Below are positions 6,505 through 14,593 of a DNA stretch of 64,000 nucleotides, in pieces. The notes under the pieces were generated by a model. That model was not told the DNA's origin. It made no database searches and saw only the letters and a program-made list of their open reading frames with translations. The stretch's first letter is position 1, and every line of letters starts with the position of its first letter. The stretch comes from Phaeovulum vinaykumarii. Lineage in GTDB: Bacteria > Pseudomonadota > Alphaproteobacteria > Rhodobacterales > Rhodobacteraceae. The translations under genes and the position numbers were made by a program. The stretch is from assembly GCF_900156695.1 (NCBI RefSeq), contig NZ_FTOM01000002.1:1-64000 (forward strand), read 5' to 3'.

Positions 6505-6885
6505 CGCCTGCAATTCAGGCTCCTTCTGGGTAAACGTCGGCGCATGCGAAGAGCCCCTCTACGGCCGCATCCGACCTCGGATTGCTCAAAATGCTGCGGG
6601 CTGGATGAATGTCAGGTTTAGTGAAGCTGCGTTGCGGCGCTAGCGTTCACCACGGAGGTCGGCAATGGGGCCTCTGCGTCGCGGGATGAGAGCTGTTCCA
6701 TGGGGCAAGCTGAAGTCCGCTTCTGCGATTCGTCAATCGGGAACGGCAAGGGGCGACGAACGACCGCTATCGGCAGCGAGCGCCAGAGTCGGTGGCGCCA
6801 GGCGCTCAGGCGCCATGCCGCGCTGCCGCAGGTCCGCTCCGAGCCCTACCTAGACGTTCATCCTGGTCAGGATTATCTATAATCC
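6505..6885. other. Intergenic stretch; only the BioR site is recognisable
   Basis: Composition returns to GC-rich after about 6520. Short frames in this stretch have no family features. The only clear element is the palindrome at 6870-6885 directly before bioR. Confidence 0.5.
6870..6885 (+). promoter_or_regulatory. BioR box directly in front of the bioR start codon
   Basis: GGATTAT-CT-ATAATCC is a perfect 16-bp palindrome whose core TTATCTATAA (6873-6882) equals the known BioR operator of alphaproteobacteria. It also contains TATAAT (6878-6883). The palindrome ends on the base before ATG 6886, which leaves no room for a ribosome site and suggests a leaderless mRNA or an upstream promoter blocked by BioR. 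Confidence 0.8.
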
Positions 6886-7536
6886 ATGACGATAGCTAAA
6901 GCTGAATCCCACGCCGCGCGGATTAACCGTGAGCTTGCCCGCCGTATCGTGACCGGACAGATCGCGGCGGGAGAGCGTCTGCGGCAAGACCGCATTGCAG
7001 AGGAGTTCAGCACTAGCCACGTGCCCGTGAGAGAAGCGTTCCGCAGGCTCGAGTCACAGGGGCTTGTCGAGAGCGAACCTCGCCGCGGCGTTCGGGTCGC
7101 GGCTTTCGGGTTCTACGAGATCCGAGAGGTCGCACAGATGCGTGGATCACTTGAGGTGCTGGCGCTTCGCAACGCCGCTCCGCACCTCACGGTTGCCATC
7201 TTGGATGAAGCCGAAGAAGCCACCCGCGCGGGGGATCGCGCCGGCGATGTCTATGGCTGGGAGGAGGAGAACCGCAGATTCCATCGCACCATACTGACGC
7301 CCTGCGGGATGCCCCGCCTGTTGCAGTCGATCGACGATCTGCACGTGGCGAGTGCGCGTTTCCTGTTCTCGGGGTGGAGCGCAGAGTGGGAAACCCCGAC
7401 TGACCGCGACCATCGCGCGATTTTGCTAGCGCTTCGAGCTGGTAATATCGACTTGGCCGCCTCGCTTCTGTCGCGGCACGTCACGTGGATGGGATCGAAG
7501 GCGCCCCCGAACGGGTCGCTTAGCAGGGAGCGGTAA
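6886..7536 (+). CDS. bioR: GntR/FadR-family biotin repressor BioR
   Basis: The 216-residue protein has an N-terminal GntR winged helix (about residues 10-75, with Arg-Leu-Arg-Gln-Asp-Arg-Ile-Ala-Glu-Glu-Phe and the Phe-Arg-Arg-Leu-Glu-Ser-Gln-Gly-Leu-Val wing) and an FCD-type C-terminal all-helical domain. BioR replaces BirA as the biotin regulator in many alphaproteobacteria. The assignment rests on the operator TTATCTATAA directly before this gene and a near-identical copy before bioY next door. Autoregulation is therefore expected. The start at ATG 6886 touches the palindrome; no later start would keep the DNA-binding domain intact. Confidence 0.8.
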   Translation: MTIAKAESHAARINRELARRIVTGQIAAGERLRQDRIAEEFSTSHVPVREAFRRLESQGLVESEPRRGVRVAAFGFYEIREVAQMRGSLEVLALRNAAPHLTVAILDEAEEATRAGDRAGDVYGWEEENRRFHRTILTPCGMPRLLQSIDDLHVASARFLFSGWSAEWETPTDRDHRAILLALRAGNIDLAASLLSRHVTWMGSKAPPNGSLSRER

Positions 7537-7639
7537 GCTCCCTTTCCATGCCTTTGGCCAACCGCAGGACCGCTGGTTTTCCCGGCGCTCTTGCTATGCA
7601 TCTGCGTTCTCGGCAAAAGTTAGATATCGGATAGGGATT

Positions 7640-7650
7640 CTATCTATAAT
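7640..7650 (+). promoter_or_regulatory. BioR box upstream of bioY
   Basis: CTATCTATAA (7640-7649) matches the BioR operator with one change and overlaps TATAAT at 7645-7650, a likely -10 box of the bioY promoter. AAGG at 7657-7660 is the ribosome site for ATG 7669. BioR binding here would shut off biotin uptake when biotin is plentiful. Confidence 0.75.
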
Positions 7651-7668
7651 TTCGAAAAGGATGCTCGC

Positions 7669-8259
7669 ATGACCACCTCAGCCGCCATGCCCGCCGGTGC
7701 CGCACGCACCCCGTTAGACATTCGCAATCGCTCACTTGCCTGGAAGTTCGGCGCGGTGATCTTGGGAACCGTGTTCTTGGCACTCTCGTCCTATGTCGAG
7801 GTTCCGATGGTGCCCGTCCCGGTGACGTTGCAGACCTTTTCAGTCGCCCTGATCGGCGCGCTCTACGGGTGGCGGCTTGGCGGCATCACGATCACGGCCT
7901 GGCTTGTCGAGGGGGCTCTGGGTCTGCCTGTTCTGGCCGGGGGCGCTTCGGGTGCGCAGCACTTCATCGGGCCGACGGGCGGGTACCTTTTCGCGTTCCC
8001 TGTCGCGGGCATGATCATGGGTTGGCTGGCAGAGCGTGGCTGGGCCGGGAAGCGCGTCGGACTGGCCTTCGTCGGCATGCTCGTCAGCAATGCGGTTTGC
8101 CTTGCTTTGGGCGCAGCGTGGCTGGCAGTGCTCATTGGCCCCGAGCAGGCTATCATGGCCGGTGTCGTCCCGTTCCTCCTAGGTGCCGTTCTGAAGTCTG
8201 CGCTCGGCGCGATGGTGCTCAAGTTGATCCACGGCAGGATGAAGCGTGCCGACGCATGA
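7669..8259 (+). CDS. bioY: Biotin transporter BioY (ECF S component)
   Basis: This 196-residue membrane protein has about six hydrophobic segments and the BioY signature (Val-Pro-Met-Val-Pro-Val-Pro-Val-Thr-Leu-Gln-Thr near residues 45-56, and Gly-Pro-Thr-Gly-Gly-Tyr-Leu near 104-110). BioY binds biotin in the membrane and works alone or with the BioMN energy-coupling subunits, which are not in this window. It is preceded by a BioR box and by bioR, and its stop overlaps the ATG of the DUF1284 gene by ATGA, so the two are co-translated. Confidence 0.9.
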   Translation: MTTSAAMPAGAARTPLDIRNRSLAWKFGAVILGTVFLALSSYVEVPMVPVPVTLQTFSVALIGALYGWRLGGITITAWLVEGALGLPVLAGGASGAQHFIGPTGGYLFAFPVAGMIMGWLAERGWAGKRVGLAFVGMLVSNAVCLALGAAWLAVLIGPEQAIMAGVVPFLLGAVLKSALGAMVLKLIHGRMKRADA

Positions 8260-8672
8260 CGGTGCTGCTTCGGCCCCACCATCTTCTATGCATTCTGACC
8301 CATGTTGGTAGGGGATATTCCCCTGCCTTCACGACCAACATGGCAGCGATCATCGAGCGCATATCCGCGGGGGAAGAGATCAAGATCGTCGATGGTCCCG
8401 ACGATATCTGCGCGCCCCTGCTCCATGACGAAGACGCGCATTGCAGCCGTAACAGCGTGATCGCGCGGGACCGGGCTGCGTCCAACGATATCGGGAAACT
8501 GCTAGGGCGCGCGGCCACGCCGGGAGCGCGTCTGGTGCTGGACGATGCGTCGATCCGATCCCTGCGGCGCGCGTTTGACACCATGAGCGTAAGATCGGCC
8601 TGCGAGGGCTGCGAGTGGGCCTCCCTATGCAGCGCCGTCGCCGCTGCGCAATATGCCAACACATGCCTCTAA
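8256..8672 (+). CDS. DUF1284 domain protein
   Basis: The 138-residue protein begins Leu-Leu-Arg-Pro-His-His-Leu-Leu-Cys-Ile-Leu-Thr, the DUF1284 hallmark, and ends with a cysteine cluster (Cys-Glu-Gly-Cys-Glu-Trp-Ala-Ser-Leu-Cys) that could bind an iron-sulfur cluster or a metal. DUF1284 genes are often neighbours of bioY in alphaproteobacteria. The biochemical role is not known; a link to biotin use is inferred from the operon. The start ATG 8256 overlaps the bioY stop. Confidence 0.8.
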   Translation: MTVLLRPHHLLCILTHVGRGYSPAFTTNMAAIIERISAGEEIKIVDGPDDICAPLLHDEDAHCSRNSVIARDRAASNDIGKLLGRAATPGARLVLDDASIRSLRRAFDTMSVRSACEGCEWASLCSAVAAAQYANTCL

Positions 8673-8901
8673 GCAAAGACTGCTTTGTCCGCTCTCCTGA
8701 CCTTGGCGGATTCGGGGCGCGCTGCAACCGCGATGACCGTCCGCTTTCGCGACTCCGCAGGCAGCAGGGGTCGGGGCGCGCAACGTCTGCTATCGGCAGA
8801 GAACGCGCCGTGACCGTTAGACAGGGGGAGTGCAGAGGAACCAGAGGAGCCGTGTGGATTGTCCGCTTCAGCAGTTCAGCCGCGGCATCTGGAGGTGACT
8901 G

Positions 8902-9448
8902 TTAGATAGCGAGCTGTTTGTAAACAAAGTCAGCGCGCCTTGCGATGTCCGTGCGCGGCAACTCGATGATCTCGTAGCCGAGCGCGACATAGGTCTCGAA
9001 CATAGCGGCACAAGTCGCTTCGGCCTCGGTCTGGCTCTGCTTCCGCTCGGCATCCTGCGTGAAGATCTCGTCCCAGTAGGCTGCCAGGAAGACGCGACGG
9101 TTGTAGCGAGCTGCCTTGGCCGCTGTGGCGATGTGGGGCGGCACCGGAAGCCCGCAAAGTTTCAGATAGCCAAGGACATCCGGAATGCCGCGATCGAAGA
9201 TCACAGGGCCTGAGAGTGCGTGTGCGGCGCGGTGGGCGCGCAGATCCCGTTCCAACATCCGTTCGGCATAGGCCGCGCGATCCGCCCAGGGGAGGGCATC
9301 TCCGCCGTTCTGCATTTCCTCGCGAATGATCGCGCGGCCGGATTCGGGGATGGTGTGAAAGCTACGGCGGGCGAGCTCGGTGATTAGGCTGGTCTTGCCC
9401 GCACTGGGGCCGCCCGTCAGGACGAAGAAAGGGGCGCTTATGGGCCAT
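8902..9448 (-). pseudogene. AAA-family ATPase with P-loop; start region out of frame
   Basis: The main frame encodes a small NTPase with a clear P-loop (Thr-Gly-Gly-Pro-Ser-Ala-Gly-Lys-Thr-Ser), a Glu-Ser-Gly-Arg-Ala-Ile-Ile segment and Phe-Asp-Arg-Gly-Ile-Pro-Asp, all typical of the AAA_28 predicted-ATPase group. After the upstream in-frame stop no ATG, GTG or TTG occurs before the P-loop. The natural start, ATG 9448-9446, reads Met-Ala-His-Lys-Arg-Pro and is one base out of frame with the rest. A single extra base in the CCCCTTTC run at about 9424-9432 explains this. The gene is therefore frameshifted, mis-sequenced, or begins at the rare ATA 9441, which has GAGGA upstream. The substrate is unknown. 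Confidence 0.6.
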
Positions 9449-9550
9449 CCTCGGGCTGGACAGGGGGAAGGGCTGCGAAGCGATCAACACGCCAAGGGCG
9501 CAGATCGAGGCAGCATGGATTTTCGTAGGGAAAACAATACTGATCTGCGC

Positions 9551-9608
9551 GTCAGAGGCAAATCCTCTGACAGGAAAGGCAGAACTATCTGGTGCCTTTC
9601 ATTTTTTT
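9551..9608 (+). terminator. Double hairpin followed by T7
   Basis: GTCAGAGG (9551-9558)/CCTCTGAC (9564-9571) is followed by GAAAGGCA (9574-9581)/TGCCTTTC (9593-9600) and then ATTTTTTT. Both stems are perfect. The polarity is + strand, but no + strand gene ends nearby: the closest, DUF1284, ends at 8672. It faces the - strand tRNA gene and may insulate it or end an unannotated RNA. Confidence 0.6.
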
Positions 9609-9610
9609 AT

Positions 9611-9686
<76 letters not shown>

Positions 9687-9825
9687 ACCTTTGTCACATC
9701 CAGCGGCTTCGCCTTCCGTGTGCCGAGCCGTATAAGCGGGGTTTCGGGCGGGTGCAAGGGCTTTTTTTGCGCCCGATTGCAATTCCTTGTCCGCCCCCTC
9801 ACGGCCTGGTCGACGTGCTCTCGCG

Positions 9826-10803
9826 TCAGCGCAGTTGCAACAGGATCTTGCCGATATGGGCCGAGCTTTCCATGCGGGCATGGGCTTCGGCGGCGGCCTC
9901 CAGCGCGAAGGTGCTGTCGATCAGCGGTGCCAGTTTCCCCGCCGCCACCATCGGCCAGACCTGCGCCTCGAGCGCCTCGGCGATGGCGGCCTTGGCGGCG
10001 TCGGATTGCGGGCGCAGCGTCGAGCCGGTGATGGTCAGCCGGCGCAGCATCACCTGGGCGAAGTTGATCTCGGCCTTGGGGCTTTCGAGAAAGGCGATGA
10101 ACACCATCCGCCCGTCATCGGCCATGGCCTTGATGTTGCGCGCGATATAGCTGCCGCCCACCATGTCCAGCACCAGATCCGCCCCGCCTTCGGCGCGCAG
10201 CACCTCGACGAAATCCTCGCTGCGATAGTTGATCCCGCGCGCGCCCAGCGATTCGCAGGCGGCCACCTTCTCGGGCGTGCCCGCGGTGGCAAAGACCCGC
10301 GCGCCCAGCGCGGTGGCGATCTGGATCGCGGTGGTGCCGATCCCGGACGAGCCGCCATGCACCAGGAACCGCTCGCCCGCTTTCAGCCCGCCGCGCATGA
10401 CCACGTTCGACCAGACGGTGAAGCAGGTCTCGGGCAGGCCGGCGGCCTGGCGCAGGTCCATCCCTTCGGGGATGGGCAGGGCATGGGCGGCCGGGCAGGT
10501 GGCATATTCGGCATAGCCGCCGCCGGGCAGCAGCGCGCAGACCCGATCGCCCACCGACCAGCGGCTGACACCGGGGCCGACCGCGGCGACATGGCCCGCG
10601 CATTCCAGACCCGGCAGGTCCGAGGCGCCGGGCGGCGCGCGATAGGCGCCGGCGCGTTGCAGCGCGTCGGGGCGGTTGACCCCGGCCCAGGCGATCTCGA
10701 TCAAGATCTCGCCCGCGCCCGGTTCAGGGATCGGGCGGGTGCAGGGGGTCAGAACCTCGGGGCCGCCCGGGGCGCTGATCTCGACGGCGCGCATCTGGCT
10801 CAT
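9826..10803 (-). CDS. NAD(P)H-quinone oxidoreductase, zinc-less MDR family
   Basis: The 325-residue protein has the GroES-like N-terminal half (Gly-Val-Asn-Arg-Pro-Asp-Ala-Leu-Gln-Arg) and a Rossmann domain with Val-His-Gly-Gly-Ser-Ser-Gly-Ile-Gly-Thr around residues 145-155. This is the PIG3/quinone-oxidoreductase type that reduces quinones with NADPH. The structural zinc cysteines of alcohol dehydrogenases are absent. The start ATG 10803 overlaps the COQ9 stop by ATGA, so the two are co-translated. The physiological substrate cannot be read from the sequence. Confidence 0.85.
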   Translation of the reverse strand: MSQMRAVEISAPGGPEVLTPCTRPIPEPGAGEILIEIAWAGVNRPDALQRAGAYRAPPGASDLPGLECAGHVAAVGPGVSRWSVGDRVCALLPGGGYAEYATCPAAHALPIPEGMDLRQAAGLPETCFTVWSNVVMRGGLKAGERFLVHGGSSGIGTTAIQIATALGARVFATAGTPEKVAACESLGARGINYRSEDFVEVLRAEGGADLVLDMVGGSYIARNIKAMADDGRMVFIAFLESPKAEINFAQVMLRRLTITGSTLRPQSDAAKAAIAEALEAQVWPMVAAGKLAPLIDSTFALEAAAEAHARMESSAHIGKILLQLR

Positions 10804-11477
10804 CGCGCGGCCCCGTGCAGACGGCCGGGCAGCGGGCAGTCGCCCTCGGGCGCCGAGACCCGCGCCAGCAGGCCCGGCAGGACGGGCAATTTCATCAGCG
10901 ATGCCTTGGCCTTCTCGAATTTCAGCACGCCTTCGATGCGGCGGTCCAGAAAGGCCCAGGTGTCGGCGTGTTCGGGGCTCTGATCGCCCAGCCAGTAAAG
11001 CGCCGTGGCCGAATAGACCGCCGAGAGCGTGGCGCGTTTCGTATACCAGTTGTAGTCGCGCGAGCTGTCGCCCAGCGCGCCCCAGATCGCATCGGCCGTG
11101 TCCCAGACCAGCCGCGCACCCAGCCCGCCATGCTGCGGCAGCGCGAAAAGCGCCGCCCCGCGCCGCACCAGTTCGGGGTCCACCGCCTCGAGACGCAGCC
11201 GCACCGCCAGCGCCACCCGGTCGCGGTAGCGCAGGGCCTCGAGGTCGGTCTCGGCCAGCCGCGCCAGCATCAGCCGGTCGCCCTGGCGGTGATATTCGGC
11301 GGCCAGGTCGGCGGCGCCGCGCGGGCAGATCACGCGGGCGATTTCGGGGTCCATGCCGCAATCGGCCACGGCCATGCGAAAGGCGGGTTCGGACCAGCCG
11401 TCAAAGGGCACATGCGGCGTGATCGCGGCCAGAAGCTCGGCGCGTGCGGTGGTCTGGTCCAGTCGGGAATTGCGCAT
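10800..11477 (-). CDS. COQ9 family protein
   Basis: This 225-residue protein matches the COQ9 family, with the C-terminal segment Asp-Tyr-Asn-Trp-Tyr-Thr-Lys-Arg and a conserved helical repeat resembling TetR folds. COQ9 binds lipids and presents ubiquinone intermediates to the COQ7 hydroxylase. The start ATG 11477 is supported by GGAGAGG just upstream. It lies head to head with rpsU, a common arrangement in Rhodobacterales, and is followed by a quinone oxidoreductase, which fits a role around ubiquinone. Confidence 0.85.
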   Translation of the reverse strand: MRNSRLDQTTARAELLAAITPHVPFDGWSEPAFRMAVADCGMDPEIARVICPRGAADLAAEYHRQGDRLMLARLAETDLEALRYRDRVALAVRLRLEAVDPELVRRGAALFALPQHGGLGARLVWDTADAIWGALGDSSRDYNWYTKRATLSAVYSATALYWLGDQSPEHADTWAFLDRRIEGVLKFEKAKASLMKLPVLPGLLARVSAPEGDCPLPGRLHGAAR

Positions 11478-11555
11478 CGTCCTCTCCGGTCGGGGCGGGT
11501 TTCGGTCGGGTTGCGGGGCCGAAAACGCCCGGCGCCCCCCGCGGTCAGGGAGGCG

Positions 11556-11584
11556 TGGACAAACGACCAAGGCTTTGCTATATG
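11556..11584 (+). promoter_or_regulatory. rpsU promoter
   Basis: TGGACA (11556-11561) and TATATG (11579-11584) are separated by exactly 17 bp and lie about 50 bp before the rpsU start. They are a good match to housekeeping sigma-factor boxes. Confidence 0.5.
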
Positions 11585-11637
11585 GCCGCTTCCTGCAATC
11601 TGATGCAACTCAAACTTAGGAAGGTGGTGACAACCAC

Positions 11638-11844
11638 ATGCAGGTCAGCGTTCGTGACAACAATGTCGAACAGGCGCTCCGTGCTCTGAAGAAGAAACTT
11701 CAGCGCGAGGGGGTTTTCCGTGAAATGAAGCTCAAGCAGCATTTCGAGAAACCTTCGGTGAAGCGTGCCCGCGAAAAAGCCGAGGCCGTGCGCCGTGCGC
11801 GCAAGCTCGCGCGCAAGAAGGCGCAACGCGAAGGCGCGCTCTGA
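11638..11844 (+). CDS. rpsU: 30S ribosomal protein S21
   Basis: This very basic 68-residue protein has the S21 pattern: [15 protein letters not shown] at the N-terminus and a long Lys/Arg-rich helix at the end. S21 sits on the 30S platform and aids initiation. AGGAAGGTGG upstream gives a strong ribosome site, and a strong terminator follows. It is a single-gene unit divergent from COQ9. Confidence 0.95.
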   Translation: MQVSVRDNNVEQALRALKKKLQREGVFREMKLKQHFEKPSVKRAREKAEAVRRARKLARKKAQREGAL

Positions 11845-11909
11845 GGGCGCCTGTCGGGCCCTGCGCCCGGCGCGATGTCTTCCGACGCTGGCGGGATTTC
11901 CCGCCCGGA

Positions 11910-11934
11910 CCCCCGCAGCTTGCGGGGGTTTTTT
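11910..11934 (+). terminator. rpsU terminator
   Basis: CCCCCGCA (11910-11917) pairs perfectly with TGCGGGGG (11921-11928) around GCT and is followed by six T residues. Confidence 0.9.
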
Positions 11935-11962
11935 CATGTGAAACATCGCGTTGCGTCAGGCG

Positions 11963-14593
11963 TCAGGCGTCCGTTTCAGACGCGGGGGCAAAGGCCAGCT
12001 TGCGCCCGCCCAGGTCGCGGAAGGCACGGTTGCGACAGCTCAGCACGATGATCTGGAGATCCGCGGCCTGGGCATGCAGCGCGTCGAACATCCGTTCGAT
12101 CCGGTCGTCGTCGGTGAAGACCAGCGCGTCATCCAGGATCACCGGCGGCGCCGTCTGTCCGCTGCGCGCCAGCAGCCGCGCGAAGGCCAGCCGCACCAGC
12201 AGCGCGATCTGTTCGCGCGTCCCCCCCGACAGATTTCCCAGCGACTCGGCATGGCCATCGCGGACCAGTTCCGACGGCAGCAGGCTGTCGCCGTCAAAGC
12301 GCAGCTCGGCACCGGGCCACAGCAGCGTCAGCATCGGTTTCAGCTCGGCCATCAGCGGATCGAAATACAGATCGCGCGCCTGGGCCTGCGCGGTTTCAAG
12401 CGCCACGACCAGCCGGCGCAGAACGGCAACCTCGTGTTCCTCGGCCTCCAGCCGCGGACGCGCCGCCGCCAGACGGGTTTCGGCGTCGGCCAGCTCTTCC
12501 TCGACGCCATCGCCTGCGCGCAGCTCGATCCCGGTTTCCAGCCGGGCCAGCTCGGCGTTCAGGCGGGCCTGATCGGCCTCGGCCGCCTCGACCACCGAAA
12601 GCGCGCGGGTCAGTGCGGCCGTGACGGCCGTCATGTCGGGCGCGCGCGCCGCGAGCGCGTCGTGTCGGGCTTCGGCGTCGGCCAGCTGCGCCCTGGCTGC
12701 GTCCAGCGCCCGGCTCAGGGTTTCGGTGCTGTCACCGGCATGTTCCAGGTCCGCCAGGTGGTTGGCGGCGGCCTTGCAGGCGGCTGCGGCGGCATCGCGG
12801 GCAAGCCCGTCGCGCAGGGCACGTTCGCGGGCGGCTTCGAACAGGGGGCGGTGGCGGTCGTGCTCGGCCTCGGCGGCGCGGCGGCGGGCCTCGGCGGTGC
12901 GAAGCTGCGCTTCGGCCTCGGCGCGGGGGGGCAGATCGGCGGGGGCTGCGCCCTCGTCGCCGGGGTCCAGGGGCTCGAGTTCCGCCTGCAATGCGGCCAG
13001 CCCGTCGGGGGCCAGAAGGCGCATCTCGGTGCGCAATTCGTGCAGCAGGGCCTCGGCCTCGGCGCGGGCCTTGGCGGCGCGGCGCGCGGTCTCCAGGCTG
13101 TCTGCCCCTGCCTGCGCCAGGGCCTGCGCCTGCGCCCCTTGCGCCGCGGCCAGACGGTCGGCGCTCTGGCCGTCGCTGTCTCCGGGGGCGATCTCGATCT
13201 GGCCGTAGCCGGGCAGGTCCAGCCGCGTGGGGCCCAGGATCGGCCGGGGCGTGCCCTCGGGGATCTGGGTGCCATCGAGGCGCGCGCGCGGGGTTTCGGG
13301 GCCGTGATAGCGGATCGTCAGGTGCGGGGCGGCGGCGCTGTGGAGCGCTTCGGCCAGGCGCAGCGCCTGCGCGGCCTGCTCCAGCCGGGTCAGCGTGGCG
13401 GCATCGGGGCCGCGTGCGGCGGCGGTCCGGGCGGCGGCGATGCGGGGTTCGAGCGCGCGCGCCTCGGCCAGGCGCCGGGTCAGGTCGGCGCGGCGGGACG
13501 CGGTGGCGGCGCGGGTTTCGGCCGCCAACACGGCCTGAAGGCGCGCCTGGGCCTCGGCGTGGGCGTGCCGGGCGGTTTCGGCTGCGGCCTTCGCGCCCTC
13601 CAGCGCGGCGCGGGCCTCGGTCTCGGCGGCGGCGCTGGCCGCGGCGGTCTGCGCGGCGGTTTCGGCGGCGGCCCGGCTGGCGTGGGCGGCGCGCCGGGCT
13701 TCGGTGAAGGCACGCAGGCGCTCGGCGGCGCGGTCGCGGTGGAGTGTGGCGGATTGAACCGCAAGCCGCGCGTGCGCGAGCTGGTCGCCATGCGCGCGCG
13801 CGGCGTCCTGCGCGGCGCGCGCCTCTTCCAGGCGCGTCTTGCGCGCCGCGGCTTCGGCGGGGTCCGAGAGCAGGTCCAGTTCGCGGCGCACCTCGGCGCG
13901 GCGGCGCAGATCCCGCGACAGCGCCTCGGCCTGGGCGCGCAGCTCCTGCACCTTTGCCTCATGTTCGGCAACTTCGCGCTGGGCACGCTCAAGCGGCCCG
14001 CCCGCCCGCGCGCCGCGCTGGGTGACGCGCTGGGCCAGCGCCGCGCGCGCCTCGGCCAGCACCCGGTCCATGCGCCGCCCGCCGGTCAGCGCCTCGAATT
14101 CCCCGGTGATCGAGGACATCAGGTCGCGCCGGGCCGCGGCCTGCCACTTGCGTTCGCGGTCGGTGCCGTCATCAAGCGCGGTCAGCCCCTGGCGCACCCA
14201 CAAAAGGCCCGCGGGCCCGCCCTCGTCGATGGGGGTGGTCAGCCGGGCGATGAAGGCCTCGGCCTCGTCGGCCTTGGCGATCAGTCGCCCGTCCTGCCAG
14301 ACCTCGGCCATGGGTTTCGACAGCCAGCGCTTGACGATGCGGAAGGCCTTGCCGTCAAGCTCGATCTCAAGGGTGATCGTCGGCGCCCCGCCCACATCGG
14401 GTTGCAGCGCGAGGACCTCCTTCTTGCGGGCGCCGTGCTTCTCGAACAGGACCGCATGCAGCGCATCGAACAGCGTGGACTTGCCGCTTTCGTTGGGCGC
14501 GGACAGGACGTTGAGGCCGGCATCGAAGCCCGCCACGGTGACGGGGCGGCTGAATTGGCGCACGTCCGACAGGGTGATGGCGCGGATCTTCAT
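11963..14593 (-). CDS. SbcC/YhaN-like ATPase subunit of a DNA nuclease
   Basis: The 876-residue protein is an SMC/Rad50-like ATPase. A Walker A motif (Ala-Pro-Asn-Glu-Ser-Gly-Lys-Ser-Thr, residues 32-40) sits at the N-terminus, long Ala/Glu/Arg coiled-coil arms fill the middle, and the ABC signature Leu-Ser-Gly-Gly-Thr-Arg-Glu-Gln lies near the end, followed by a Walker B segment (Val-Ile-Leu-Asp-Asp-Ala-Leu-Val). It pairs with the metallophosphoesterase upstream, whose stop overlaps its ATG by four bases. The short N-terminus and Gly-Thr-Arg-Glu-Gln signature are closer to the Bacillus YhaN type than to E. coli SbcC. The likely role is processing of DNA ends or hairpins in repair. Confidence 0.85.
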   Translation of the reverse strand: MKIRAITLSDVRQFSRPVTVAGFDAGLNVLSAPNESGKSTLFDALHAVLFEKHGARKKEVLALQPDVGGAPTITLEIELDGKAFRIVKRWLSKPMAEVWQDGRLIAKADEAEAFIARLTTPIDEGGPAGLLWVRQGLTALDDGTDRERKWQAAARRDLMSSITGEFEALTGGRRMDRVLAEARAALAQRVTQRGARAGGPLERAQREVAEHEAKVQELRAQAEALSRDLRRRAEVRRELDLLSDPAEAAARKTRLEEARAAQDAARAHGDQLAHARLAVQSATLHRDRAAERLRAFTEARRAAHASRAAAETAAQTAAASAAAETEARAALEGAKAAAETARHAHAEAQARLQAVLAAETRAATASRRADLTRRLAEARALEPRIAAARTAAARGPDAATLTRLEQAAQALRLAEALHSAAAPHLTIRYHGPETPRARLDGTQIPEGTPRPILGPTRLDLPGYGQIEIAPGDSDGQSADRLAAAQGAQAQALAQAGADSLETARRAAKARAEAEALLHELRTEMRLLAPDGLAALQAELEPLDPGDEGAAPADLPPRAEAEAQLRTAEARRRAAEAEHDRHRPLFEAARERALRDGLARDAAAAACKAAANHLADLEHAGDSTETLSRALDAARAQLADAEARHDALAARAPDMTAVTAALTRALSVVEAAEADQARLNAELARLETGIELRAGDGVEEELADAETRLAAARPRLEAEEHEVAVLRRLVVALETAQAQARDLYFDPLMAELKPMLTLLWPGAELRFDGDSLLPSELVRDGHAESLGNLSGGTREQIALLVRLAFARLLARSGQTAPPVILDDALVFTDDDRIERMFDALHAQAADLQIIVLSCRNRAFRDLGGRKLAFAPASETDA

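Noticed and set aside
6660-6885. Short frames upstream of bioR
   Set aside because: No motifs, no good ribosome sites and random-looking composition.
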